64,000 nucleotides of DNA from Mangifera indica. Lineage: Eukaryota > Streptophyta > Magnoliopsida > Sapindales > Anacardiaceae. Each line of letters starts with the position of its first letter. The stretch's first letter is position 1. Under the pieces are notes generated by a model. It worked only from the letters and a program-made list of their open reading frames with translations. It was not told the DNA's origin and did not search any database. This document shows, one piece after another, positions 36,234-47,347 of this stretch. Position numbers and translations under genes: made by a program. Location: assembly GCF_011075055.1 (NCBI RefSeq), contig NC_058148.1, positions 1 to 64,000 on the forward strand, written 5' to 3'.

Positions 36234-38800
36234 ATGAGGTGATACAGGAGACTAATAGGTAACGATAAGATTGATGAGATTCCAGCTCCTAAGGAGATCC
36301 AAGATATAGCTCAAGGACTCATATCAAGTACAGTTGTAACACCTAATTGGATGATGAGAGAATTAGGAGGATTGTATAGGAGCTCCCCTAAGCTAATCAT
36401 GAAAATGTGAGTCACCATATACTAGCACTACTATCGGCTGAGTAGTACCCTTTACATATGACGTGTTGCCCCGATAGAAGTCAATAGGTGAAGGCTTCTA
36501 GAGACAAGGGGTAATAAAAGGACACAAGGGCTAGATTCACCCTATTTACAACCTAGTAGGTAGGCACCAACTCCTAGAGTTTTATAGGACAGACAGAGAT
36601 ATTGTATCAATTGAGGATTGGCTAGAGGTTGTAGAGGAGGCCATAGAGTTGTTTGAGATGTCAAATCAAGAAAAGATCTTATATATCAATTACCTGATAA
36701 AAGTCGATGCTAAGGTGTAATGGAGAGCCTCCAGGGATGTTTAGTAGATCAATACTATGACATAGGCCAACTTTAGAGTAGCTTTTAAAAAAGAGTTTTT
36801 GGGAGCTCATGTGCAATATGTCAGGGCATAAAAATACCTCAAACTAAGATAGGAGGATATGACAATCAAGGAGTTTTTTACCAAGTTAAACTCCTTAGCC
36901 CGATATGCCCTGGGTGTGGCCAATACCAATAAGGGGAAGATGAAAATCTTCATTAAAAAACTTAAAGCTGACATCATTAAAGACATGTTGATAGGAGATA
37001 ACCCTCTCAAATCCTATACTGAGGCAGTAGGCAGAGTGAAACAATCAAAGGCCATAACAATGAGAATGGCTAAAGAAAAAGGAAAAAAGTAAAGATTTGT
37101 TTCATAACTTAGAGTCATGACCTATACAGTCTTGAAGGCAACCTTGTGGGAAATAGTCATAATGTTTATGACACTAGGGGCAGTAAAGATAACTAGGGTA
37201 AGAGAATTTTCTAGCCTTGAGGTTCCAAGAAAAGCTAGAAAAGCAAAAGGTAGAGGTGTAAGAAGTGACCCAAATTGAGGAACCACCAAGACAGGAAAAG
37301 ATCTGTACATGTCAAAGATTTGGTTATAACTACACCAAGGAGTATGCAACTACTCAAAGGATTTGTTTCAAATGCAAACAGCCAAGACAATTTGCCTGAA
37401 AGTGTACTATAGTAACACCAACTCTAGCAGGGCAAATAACCTAAGGATGAAGGCAGGCTAAGGTTTATATAGTGACCTAGACTCAAGCTTAGGCCAACCT
37501 ATGTACTGTGACTGGTCAGTTAATTTTTCACTCTTGCCCTTTATATACATTAATAGATTCTAATGCTACTCATAGCTTTATTGCTTGAGGGATTATGGAA
37601 AAACAGGGGTTAGAGCCTACCACAACTTCTGGCATTAGTATAGAGATGTCAGATGAAGGTAAATTCAATGTAACCAAATATTGTGGCGTAAAACAATGTT
37701 TTTGATGGGTCGAGAAATGGTGGTTGACTTCATAGTGTTTGACATATTAAACTTTGATATAATATTAGGTATAGATTTCTTGAGCCACTATAACGCTGAG
37801 ATAGACAACAAGAAGATGAAAGTTTGGTTCCAAATGGAAAACAATGAAGAATTCTCATTTGGTGAAGGTCAAGTATTGAGTATGATGATCAACAACTGAA
37901 AGCTAAAAAAATGTTAATGAAAACCTGCTCATGATACCTAGCTTATATGGTAAACAAGTCAAAGGAAACCACCCTAAGTTTGCAATCCACACTAGTGACA
38001 TGTTAGTTTTCTAATGTGTCTTTAGATAAGTTGTCTGGATTGACACCAGAGAGAAAGGTAGAGTTTAGTATAAAGTTGTCCTAGGGACAACATCTATTTT
38101 TAAAGCCCCAGATAGGATTGCACCAGTTGAGTTTCAAAAGTTAAAGAAACAATTACAAGAACTACTAGATAGTGGATTTATACGATCAAGTTATTCACCA
38201 TAGGACACATCGATCCTCTTTTTGAAAAAGAAGGATGGGTCGATGCATATGTGTATTGACTATAAGGAGTTAAACAAGATCACTAAAAAAAAAAAGTATT
38301 CACTGCCACAAATTAATGATTTGTTTTATTAGCTAAAAAGTGTTTTGGTATTTTCAAAGATTGATTTAAGGTAGGGTACCATCAAGTAAGGGTTTCAAAA
38401 ATAGCCTTCCAAACAAGTTATGGGTGCTATGAATTTATGGTGATGTCTTTTGCTTTAATGAATGCATTAGTGATCTTTATAGATTTAATAAATAAGGTGT
38501 TTCAGGATTGTCTCAATAATTTTATTATGGTATTTATAGATGATATATTGGTCTGAGAGACATCTGAAATTTATGTTACAGAAACTATGTAAGAAACAAT
38601 TATATACCAAGTTCTCGAAATATGAATTCTGATTAGACCATGTTACTTTTCTAAGACATATGGTATTGGTTAATGGTATCTTGGTAGATTCGAGTAAAGT
38701 CAAGGCAGTGTTAGAGTGGCAAAGACCCAAGACTCCTAAAGAGGTGAGAAGTTTTATAGGTTTGGTTAGTTATTATAAATATTTTATAGAGAGTTTAAGA
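36234..38800 (+). pseudogene. Gypsy 2 gag-pol remnant (truncated after RT)
   Basis: Starts at ATG 36,234 in the same context as gypsy 1. Gag includes WLEVVEEAIELFEM near 36,615 and MTIKEFFTKLNSLARYA near 36,860. The zinc knuckle near 37,355-37,400 has its histidine replaced (CFKCKQPRQ). Protease near 37,550 keeps LIDSNATHSFI and, near 37,760, IILGIDFLSHYNAEID. Reverse transcriptase from ~38,150 shows [11 protein letters not shown] and catalytic FIDD at 38,533-38,544, and ends at VRSFIGLVSYYKYF near 38,785. It then joins LTR sequence directly. Several stops and frameshifts. It appears less decayed than gypsy 1. Confidence 0.88.
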
Positions 38801-38809
38801 TACATGTAC

Positions 38810-39492
38810 AAAAACAAATGAGGCCTAAGGTCCCACCATATGAGTAGTATTGTCTTATCAGCCCAAGTCTGGTTAACATGTGTATGATTTGCACATAAAA
38901 ATAACATTCAAGATATCATAAGCTTTCACGTAATGTTTGGGTTAGTCATTCAGAATAACACCTTGTTATATGAGTAACAGTGTTAGGTAATAAGATATTT
39001 TGCATAGGCATATGGGATATTGGAAATATATCCATGGATTTTCATAGAAAGGAAGTAACATTACTTCATATATTACTTTTTTTATTTACTATATGTAAAT
39101 TCACTCACGTGTTTGTTATATGATTTTATAGATAAGGTTCTAAAGCAGCGAGATGACAATGGGGAAACTAGTGGTATGACTCGTTACAGCACATAAGGGT
39201 AGAAGGCTTAGATGTCTTTATTTATGAACTATTTATCAAATTCTTTTACATGTATTAATGCACTCGAGTTTAATAGAGATTTATTTTGCATTGATTTGTA
39301 TGGTTTCATATATGTTATCCAAATAGTGTTTGAATCATCATATTACATATTTAGTACACTTTTGGGATTATAGGTCAGATTTCAATGTATTGCATTTAAT
39401 AACTACAATAGCATACTATGAAAGTCTGATAAGTCACATCTCTTAGGGTATATATTCTTGATAAAGGTAAGTGCCTAGAAAGTGATGTTACA
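38810..39492 (+). repeat. Gypsy 2 3' LTR, 5'-truncated
   Basis: Matches 35,130-36,071, for example both carry ATGAGTAGTATT near the start and GCATACTATG...GATAAGTCAC near the end. The first ~1.6 kb of the LTR is absent. Confidence 0.85.
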
Positions 39493-40688
39493 ATGAAAGT
39501 ATGTCTAACTTAACTCATTGTGTGCACCTACTCTATACGCGACTGTGTGTTGAGTGACACATGCTCGTGTATACGTGTTAAAAGGCACATAGGTATAGGT
39601 GGATAAGCACAAGACCGTGTATCCTTAAACAAAGACAAAAGAAGATTATACCCTTAGGTTATGTCAATCGAAAAGAAGAGTTAAGCAAGAAGAATAATGA
39701 GCAATTAAATGATAAAAAATTTAAGAAAGACATAGATAAAGTCTTCAACACAAACTCAAATTAAGTCGAATCTAAGTAAAAAGTCAACAACCTTAAGGCT
39801 AGTACCGCACAACTAGATAATCATTAGTTATGTGCATAAGTGATGGTATTTGTAGAAGTAATAGGGTTGAATACCTATGAGATACATTATGCACTAGGTG
39901 TCAAGGCGTATAGCCACCCAGTTTAGTTTAAGTGTGTATGGTAAAGATGTGACTTTTAGATATCTCTCACATGATTAGCGAGATGCATCATATATATACC
40001 TGAGTTAGAGGTCATCTCTGAATGGTTAGTCAATAGTTTCAATCAGCTTATATAGTAAGGTAAGGAGTTGTTATCAGAGATTTTCTCATGTGATCAAAGT
40101 GTCCAAGTAAGATAGTTCAATAGGTCGTTTAGCATGTGTGTAAAGCACAATAGTAACTTTTACCAAGGCATCAGATATGTCAATTCCAATTTGGGTCTTT
40201 ACAGCTTTCGTGGATGATCCATGTCAAGGCACTAAGATGTCATAGTATGACCATATTTAGCTTACGAATGGAATGCAAGTTTTGTTATCAATTATTTATA
40301 ATAGTTTCAGGTGCCAAAATGTCACTACTTACTAAGTTTTACTTACGCGTTTCTTTTTGTATGTCAACAAAGTAGAAATGAGTAGTAAGGCAGACAAGGG
40401 ATCCAATGATTTAGTGATCCAACGAGCAACTACACAAAGAGGGGAGCTTTTTGATATTCAATTGTTATCAGACATGTAGTTTTTTTATCATTATTTTTTT
40501 TTTTTATTGCTAGTATTTTCAAACACGTGGTATCATATAAGTATTGATTAATTAAGTTGTTTTTATAATATCACTTTTTTGCACACTTTATAATTATGAT
40601 CATGCATTAAAATTTTCAATTAGTTTAGTTATGGATGCCTCTTTTGGTTTATTTCCTTCAAGGGTATATATCTAAGAGAGGTATAATA
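39493..40688 (+). repeat. Gypsy 1 3' LTR, right part
   Basis: Continuation of the gypsy 1 3' LTR after gypsy 2. From about 39,868 it aligns with 26,450-28,110: CATATTTAGCTTACGAATGG near 40,250 parallels 26,850, and GTATTGATTAATTAAGT near 40,540 parallels 27,979. It lacks the foldback element present in the 5' LTR. Confidence 0.8.
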
Positions 40689-41120
40689 TGAACTGTTTTT
40701 TTAATATGACCAATTATGATAAATCATATGGAAATTACAATGTAGTCAATGATTTATCATATGGTTGAACATTGCATGGCTATAATATAAATAGATAACT
40801 TTTTAAAGGTGTCATTCAAGAATTAAGAATTTGCTAATTAAGTCCACCAATATAAAAAGACAAAGGTTAGTTCATTTTAAGGGTTAAGATCTCATTTTGC
40901 TAAAAAGCTTTCTCTCACCTCATTTCTTTCTCTAAATTTCGAATAAAGGACATTTTAGCTTGGTTTGGTGTAGATTTTAGAGGCATCACAAGTGAGGTGC
41001 TCCATTGCAGCATCTACTTCAAAGAAAATAGCTTGGAGAAGGTATAATTTCTACCATTCCTTCATTTCTTTTGAATGTTGTTGATTCTCACTTTCACCAT
41101 GCATGCATGTGACTTTCGAT
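40689..41120 (+). mobile_element. Possible right part of the split copia-type LTR
   Basis: Its layout resembles the end of the copia LTR at 17,330-17,520: a pyrimidine-rich CTTTCTCTCACCTCATTTC block, then CTTGGAGAAGGTATAATTT. It follows the right-hand TGAAC. If so, 14,710-15,036 plus this stretch form one LTR split by gypsy 1. The match is weak and this is inference. Confidence 0.4.
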
Positions 41121-41541
41121 TAAGGTTGGATTTGAAGCGATCATGTTCTGTCTCAAAATGAGTTTTGCTCTAATGAGTCTAAACACGAAGATAAGATAAC
41201 TTATCTGAGCTTAAACACAAGTTTGGGAGTATAAACAAAAACAAGCCCAAGCTCAAACCCAAACATGTGCCCTACTTGGCTTGATTTTGTTATTAAATAA
41301 AATCTAAAATGATATCGTACAATTGAGCTTGTCGAGCCTGAGATACAAGTCCAAAGCCGATCAAAATAAACCTAAGCCAGAACACACAAATCTGAGCTAA
41401 GTGCGAGCAAATCACAAATACTAAAATTATGAAGCAAGTCGAACACAAATACATGTTTAATAACTCGACAAGTTTGAGCCTCAACTCACCGACGATGAGT
41501 TAGGCCATATTCAAGCTCGACTCAACTCGTATCTAGCCCTA
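41121..41541 (-). mobile_element. hAT-like non-autonomous element, copy 2 (inverted, diverged)
   Basis: Same ends as copy 1 but in the opposite orientation: TAAGGTTGGATTTGAAGCGA on the left and ACTCGTATCTAGCCCTA on the right. The flanks CTTTCGAT (41,113-41,120) and CTTTCCAT (41,542-41,549) match in 7 of 8 bases. It has lost most of the GC-rich CGAGC words by C-to-T type change, so it is older than copy 1. Confidence 0.8.
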
Positions 41542-42322
41542 CTTTCCATCATCATCTTGATCTCAATTTTTATAGACAATCTAAAATGTATTACTAAATT
41601 GAAACAATTTGAAATAAACAATTTGAAATAAAGGATCTTGGGCATTTAAGTTATTTTTTTTGGGTTGGAGTTTTCTTCTAACAGTTCAGGCTATTATTTA
41701 TGTCAAGTCAAATATGTTACTGGTCTTTTGTCTCGTGTTGGATCGAGAAATAATAAAACTGCCACCATTCTTGTAACACCCATAGGTATTTGCCAAGGTT
41801 AAAAACGTCATTTCATTAATATTTTGATTATGTATGAAGTGGCATAGGTTAAAAACTTAAAATTGGTATTGTAATTGAATGATTATGTTAATGAATAGTT
41901 ATGCATGAAGGTTGTACTCTTGTTCATCCGATGCCACATCAGCCGAGTGGATGACATGCCACATAAGTCTTTAAAAGGAGTACATGATTATGCATGTAAC
42001 ATCTCTAGTCCAATAATCGAACCCACTGTTAGAATATCGTCCACTTTGGATACACAATCTATCATAGTTTTGTTACTAGGTTTTGCAACCCAAAATGTGT
42101 CTTAATTGTTTAAAGAGCTCATAAGTTATTTAACCAATCACATTTTAACGTCCCCAATCAATGTAAGATGCACACACATGTCCAACATCTCTTTTTTGTT
42201 TTATCAATTTGGGATTAGCCTAAGGGTGTTAGATTCACCCCTTTTTACAAGACTTAACGTCCTCGTTGAGGTTTGTCTTACCATTACTTAAGAGGACACG
42301 TGGGTGACTTTGATACTACAAT
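41542..42322. repeat. Unassigned repeat-derived DNA
   Basis: It contains a gypsy-type LTR start TGTAACACCCATAGG at 41,772 and, at 42,025-42,300, a block (TGTTAGAATATCGTCCACTT, then ACACAATCTATCATAGTTTT) that resembles 61,241-61,400 in intron 1 of the receptor kinase gene. Frames at 41,905 and 42,106 have no protein similarity. Confidence 0.5.
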
Positions 42323-42699
42323 TGTAACACCCCGATTTCGAAATTCATTCAAATTTGAGTGCTACCTATTTTCCATTACTTTATTCTAAAAAAAATTATT
42401 TTCACATCATAAAAGTTTCTCCCATTCTAATAAATAATAGTCCAATAAATTTAACATATTCAAGTTCTTCCATAATATCTTCCATGATCACATAATTTAT
42501 GAATCACAAACTCTACACATCAAGAAATTCCTCAACCTCTCTCTTTCATTGATTTCATTTTGTTCCATACCTCCTAACTACTACACAAAATTTATTTTGC
42601 AAAATAATAGAAATGAAAAGTGAGTCGTCAACTTAGCACGTAAAAGCTACATAACATACAACTTCTTAAAAATGTTGTATCATGTAAATTTCTTTACTT

Positions 42700-43175
42700 T
42701 CAAAATCATTAGTCATAGGAAAAGCAATAATAAAACTTTTTCATATTCATTATCATAAGGAAAAACAAGTATAAAATACTTTCATAATTATTAATCATAA
42801 GGAAAAACAAGTAAGACCTCTCCTTTTAAACCTTTTTATTGTAGGAACTCTAATAGGCTTTCAAGATCAAAATGTCTAGTCTTCTTTGTTTTTTGGCTTA
42901 GACCTTTTTCTTGTTGTCCTCCTTTAATAGAATGAGCTTAGGTTGTTCCTGTGGCTTCTATTAGAGGTCACATTTGTATTGTTAATATATTTTTTACTTA
43001 CAATTAAAAAAACAAGTATAAAACACTTTTGTATTCATTATCATAAGGAAGAGCAAATATAAAACATTTTTATATTCATTAATCATAAGGAAAAACATTA
43101 TAAAATACTTTCATATTCATTGTTATAAAGAAAAACAAGTATAAACACTTTTATTTTCATCAATCATAAGGACAA
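42700..43175 (+). repeat. Minisatellite inside the gypsy 3 LTR (~43-bp unit)
   Basis: Imperfect units of the type TCATAAGGAAAAACAAGTAT plus AAAATACTTTCATATTCATTA recur about six or seven times. They are interrupted by ~190 bp of unrelated sequence at about 42,815-43,010. Confidence 0.8.
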
Positions 43176-43299
43176 GGAAAATGCATTCGTTTTCATAAAC
43201 TAATCTTAAAAGAATTCATAAATGTTACTCGTAAATATAAATCATAAAATTCATTCTTAGCTTTTGTCACGTAGTGCTACTTGTATCTCCAGTGACTTA

Positions 43300-43520
43300 A
43301 TCATATTCTTATTCATATTCATATTTTTATAAGTCTACAGACCTTTCATCATATTCATATTCATAATGGGCATGTAAACCTTTCATCATATTCATAACAA
43401 GTTCATGAACTTTTCATTGTATTCATATTCATATAGGTAAGCAGACCCTTTTATCATATTCATATTCATAATAGGTTCGTAAACCTTTCATCATTCATAT
43501 TTATCATAGGTTCATAGAAT
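43300..43520 (+). repeat. Second minisatellite inside the gypsy 3 LTR (~45-bp unit)
   Basis: About five imperfect units built from CCTTTCATCATATTCATATT and a CATAATAGGTTCGTAAA-type half. Confidence 0.8.
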
Positions 43521-44239
43521 TTTCATCATTCAACATATGTCTCTGAATGTTTTATAATCTAGTTTTGTTAATTTCTCATCTTACTACGGATATTCAACAT
43601 AAATAATCTTATAAAACTTTTCTTACTAGCTTATATTTATCTTTAAAAAAAAAAAACATATTTTGGAGGACTTAAGAAAATATGATGTTACAGGGGTAGT
43701 GAGAGACAAAATGATAACTTAACAGGTTTAAAAGTACAACAATCTTTAATTAATAGAATCAAAAAAAAAAAAGATGATCCAATGCTAATTGAAATCAAGG
43801 AAGAGGCAAAAAAGAGTAATAAAACATAATTTAGGATGTTTGGTGATGGTGTTGAATGGTTTGGAAATCAACTTCATAATATATTTCATATTTCATTGTT
43901 AAGGAAGTACAAAACATATGTCTTGCATAGGAGGTACAAAGTTGGAAATCGTGGATAAAAAAGAACTAGCCCTAAGAATATGAGTTGTCCCACTAGTGAA
44001 GGCGCATTGGAGGAATCATTCAATAAAGGAAGTAACGTGGAAGCGAGAGGTATAATTAAGAGAAAAATATCCCCACTCTTTAAAAGACTAAGATATGGAC
44101 GAGGACAAAATTTTTTTAAGAGTAAGAGAATTGTAATATACCTATTTTTTAATGTTAAAGACAAAAAAAAATGATATTATTGGATAAATACATATAAAAA
44201 AATATATATAGTTTTGAATGCGGCAGTCCTTGTGTTATC

Positions 44240-45060
44240 GTTGTCTTTCTGACGCCACAGAATACATACTTTCTACTGCACCAGTGCTTGAGAGTGACCT
44301 GACAATTTTAAAATTTTCTGAGTACTATTAGGCATAGACTTGAGAGGGAAAATGTCTGCAGACATAGAATCTACCTGAATTTTCATGATCATACAAATCC
44401 ATCAATCATATACAGTGACATCAAATTAAATAACATTCTATTCGATGATCACTTTACAGCAGAAGTTGCTGATTTTGGTCTATCTAAGACTTTAGACGGG
44501 AGAGAAAAGAGTTGTGTTACAACCGATGACAAAGGAACTTAGAGTAAGTAGAGCATCCTTCAAAAACTTACAAGAGAAAAAAAGAACTTTAATTTCCTAA
44601 TTTAGTAGTGAACATAAAAATAACGAAGTAATGAGGTAATAGGCATGTTGGCTAATGGAAATGAGTTCAGTGATGGTTATACTATAGCAGCATATTGGTT
44701 AGCCTAACAATGGAATTTCTTTTTCAATGCTGCATGGATACTTAGATTCCAAATATTCCAGGATGTATCAGTCAACAAGAATGAGTGACTTTTATAGCCT
44801 CGGAGTGGTACTGCTAGACTTAATAACTGGGCAAGGGAGGCACATTGTAAGTAGAAGAAGATAATGCATAGGACAGAAGATTTTTGTAACCTTCAGGTGT
44901 TTATTGATCCTGTCATTAACGAGGACACATGAAGTGGTTTGGAAACTATTGTTGATCTGGCAATTAGGTGTACCGATGATGTGGGAGTTAATAGGCCTAC
45001 AGTGAAGACATCCTGCAGCTAGCTGACTTTGAACCATAATCCGAACCTTCAGTCTTTAAT
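44240..45060 (+). pseudogene. LRR receptor-kinase kinase-domain pseudogene
   Basis: Fragments of a receptor-like kinase domain are readable on the plus strand. The catalytic loop region near 44,410 gives SDIKLNNILFDD, followed by AEVADFGLSK with the metal-binding DFG intact. The usual HRD reads YSD, so the catalytic-loop histidine and arginine are changed. Near 44,735-44,820 come GYLDSKYSRM and SDFYSLGVVLLDLITGQ. Near 44,895 come FIDPVINEDT and LAIRCTDDVGVNRPT, and near 45,010 EDILQLADFEP. Stops, frameshifts and lost splice sites break it, and the LRR ectodomain is absent. The GYLDPEYY-like and C-terminal NIMQLAG-like motifs resemble LRR-RLK subfamily VIII-1, the type of the gene at 60,848. 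It lies tail to tail with BTF3. Confidence 0.85.
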
Positions 45061-45617
45061 ATTTTAGCTCCAACCAACCATAGATAAATTGAACCTCTTT
45101 GATAGGAAAATCTTAGTATAACATTAAGATTCTTGCAAGTGAAAGTCGTATGAATGCTAATGTTAATGTCCCGTATATCAAGGAATTTGCCATAACACAG
45201 AACTGTAAATTTGTTATTTGGAGGGTCAAGATTGTAATACAAACATGTAAACGTAACCACAGTTACTGAGCGGTCCCTAGTTACACAACACCGGTTTAAA
45301 AATTTTTTTCGAGTATAGCACACAAAAACATCCAAACGAGTTTTGCAGTATCTTGCAGGCCATCTTATAAAATATGGAACTTTGATTACTCGAATAGAAC
45401 AAATACTAGTCATAAAAGTCGTTGCTTGGTCAAAACAAAAATAGTAAATCTCAGTCTGAGTGGCCTGTCTTTGGACCAAAACATTAAATTGAAGTAACAA
45501 TTATCCAGTCTCACAAGAAGCATCTGATTAAACATCACTAAGTTAAAACTGGAAGAACCGAAAAAAAAAACCACAGAAAATATATAGAATAACACAAAGT
45601 CCGACTAAAAAAACTCT

Positions 45618-47347
45618 CTAAGAGGCAGCAGTTTTCTCCTCTGCAGCGGCTTCAAAGGTCTCGCCAGCCACAAGCTCTGGGACCTCATCATCGTCTTCCT
45701 CTTGATTGTTGGCAGCACCAGCTCCAGCAGCAGGCGCTTGCTTCTGGAACTGCTCAGCCAGTTTCCTTAAGTTGTCTAAGTTATCTGGTCCTGAAAATGA
45801 TAGGAAAGCAAAATGTTGTTTAGCCACCAGTTACAATTTAACGGACTGATCAATTGTTCAGGAGAAGAAAACAAAGACAAAATGGATACCCAATTGGTTA
45901 ATGATTCCAGGGAGAATATCCTGCAACTCTGTTAAAAGGAAAAAATAACAAGTTAATTCGCATGATATTATACTTCCAAGAATTTAACAAAAACAAAAAT
46001 GATAAATACCAGGATTAATCAATATTTTATGGATATTTCAAAAACATTAACAACAAGAATAATAAAATTGTTGTTTGACAAAAGCAAATTATTAATAAGT
46101 AAACACCGCTATAGATAATATGATTTGATAAGCTTACTCTTGGTTTGTGGAGAGCCACTAACAACCCATGTATTGGCAGCAATGGAAGCTTGAACTATAT
46201 ATAGTGAAAACAATTAGTTATTAAGTTGACAATGAGGATTATAATAAATTGAACAAATAAAAAGGCTTAATAACTTGAGTTACTTTGTATTTACCTTTGG
46301 GGTTTATGAACTGAATAACTACATCATCCTTGAAAATGTTAACTTCCTCAATCGCAGGTATAGCATTAACTCCTATTCGCTTCAGGGTGCTCTGAAGTCT
46401 TTTGTCATCGGTGGTGGTTGTCTTATGGACAGCTTTCTTCTTTCTGTGGGTGAAAGAGAATGTTATGAAAGAAATAGAAATTTCTTCAAACTTCTCTAAA
46501 TTAAGGCAAAACAAATTCTTCAGGATATAATTACACACTGACCAGAGGCAACACAAAGGACTGAATCTTTAGTCACAAGTGAAATAAAACACTATGCAAC
46601 GTATTGGTTTCTTCTGCCTCATTATAGCAGATCCACTCATGGACATTTCTCAATTATACTACCCAAAACACCAAGTTTATCATAAATACAGAACCTTAAA
46701 GAAACATTAAGGGGTCATTTAGTCCCAAAGATTTAAAGATTATCTTAATAATTTATCTTTTATTACTTACATTACCTTATTTGGTTTGTCAGTAATAAAA
46801 GATTACGGTAATCTTCTATTACCAATGCTGACATGATAGGTAATAATCTGATTATCACCTTCACTTTGAATATTAAAATATTACCAAGGTAATCTTATTT
46901 TTATTATAATTATATTATTATTTATTAATTTTTTGAAACAAAAATAAATTTATTTTTAATTAATATAATAAATAATATAAAAAATATTTAAAAATATTGT
47001 TTTCTATAATAATCATTCATACCAGTAATCTTTAAGTACCCTATTTTCAAGGTAATCTCCTTATTTTAGTAATAAAACATTATCCCAACCAAACGCCCCA
47101 AACTGTTTTTTAGCTAGAAGCTGAAACAAATAAGGACAAGAAGCATAAAAACAATGATGGAGGCCCAAAAGCAAAAAATATATTTTAAAAATCATGTTAT
47201 CACTCTAATTGAAAACAAACTCTTTGCAGTGTTATTCTAACACCACATAATTAATTCAATGCCAGGTAAACTTCCACACCTTCTCATGCTACCCTTCCCC
47301 CCGGTGCGAACTGCACCAGCCATCTTCATTAGCCTCTCAACATTCAT
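45618..47347 (-). CDS. BTF3: BTF3, beta subunit of the nascent polypeptide-associated complex
   Basis: Five coding exons on the minus strand: 47,280-47,347, 46,295-46,443, 46,138-46,194, 45,890-45,928 and 45,618-45,790. Joined they give 486 nt, 161 residues, close to the plant family length. All junctions are GT-AG and in frame. BTF3 pairs with NAC alpha and binds ribosomes at the exit tunnel, shielding nascent chains and guiding targeting. Residues 22-26 are the ribosome-binding RRKKK motif. The NAC domain follows at ~33-98 ([32 protein letters not shown]). The tail is acidic ([11 protein letters not shown]) and ends EEKTAAS. The start is the first codon of coding exon 1, directly after the acceptor of a 5'-UTR intron (47,348-48,105). 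Intron 2 holds a MITE. I see no lesion. Confidence 0.95.
46711..47099. mobile_element. MITE in BTF3 intron 2
   Basis: A 389-bp element with ends GGGGTCATTTAGTCCC and CCAACCAAACGCCCC, which are imperfect inverted repeats. Subterminal inverted matches built on GTAATCTT and TATTACC lie on each side of an AT-rich core. It has no coding capacity. Flanking TAA/AAA would suit a 3-bp target duplication, but this is too weak to choose between PIF/Harbinger and hAT. It lies wholly within intron 2 (46,444-47,279). Confidence 0.75.

Larger units (their letters stand above)
33540..39492 (+). mobile_element. Gypsy element 2, nested in the gypsy 1 3' LTR, internally deleted
   Basis: The 5' LTR is 33,540-36,071 (TGTAACATGC ... 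GTGTTACA) and the primer-binding site TGGTATTAGAGC is at 36,076. A gag-pol remnant runs to about 38,800. The 3' LTR (~38,810-39,492) starts in mid-LTR, matching 35,130-36,071, so the last part of pol (RNase H, integrase) and the first ~1.6 kb of the 3' LTR are missing. The flanks ACGAG (33,535-33,539) and ATGAA (39,493-39,497) agree except for two transitions and are a plausible decayed 5-bp target-site duplication. Confidence 0.82.
15037..40688 (+). mobile_element. Gypsy element 1, host of the nested stack
   Basis: A Ty3/gypsy retrotransposon opened out to 25.7 kb by later insertions. Its 5' LTR is in pieces at 15,037-15,969, 26,441-26,897 and 27,745-~28,110. Its internal region is 28,111-32,599. 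Its 3' LTR is in pieces at 32,600-33,539 and 39,493-40,688. The two LTRs match in order on both sides of the insertions. Both ends are flanked by TGAAC (15,032-15,036 and 40,689-40,693), a candidate 5-bp target-site duplication. The LTR starts TGTAGCACC at 32,600 and TACAACACC at 15,037. A polypurine tract AGGAGAGGAGGA precedes 32,600. The 5' LTR lacks ~380 bp present in the 3' LTR (39,497-39,870). Confidence 0.75.
42323..44215 (+). mobile_element. Gypsy element 3, reduced to LTR plus scraps
   Basis: A full LTR at 42,323-43,692 (TGTAACACCCCGATTTCG ... TGATGTTACA) is followed by ~440 bp of internal sequence. Translation near 43,880 gives FHISLLRKYKTYVLHRRYKVG, the C-terminal pol motif of plant gypsy elements. 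Then comes the characteristic GACGAGGACAAAATTTTT with a purine-rich AAGAGTAAGAGAAT, and a second LTR start TGTAATATACC at 44,132 that fades out by about 44,215. Almost all of gag-pol is deleted. Two minisatellites lie inside the LTR. Confidence 0.72.

Noticed and set aside
42700..43520. CRISPR-like regular repeats
   Set aside because: Units are imperfect and contiguous with no unique spacers, and the DNA is plant nuclear. They are minisatellites in an LTR.
44997..45500. 167-codon minus-strand open frame
   Set aside because: It lies downstream of BTF3 on the same strand and partly antisense to the kinase pseudogene. It resembles no protein I know and its start is arbitrary.
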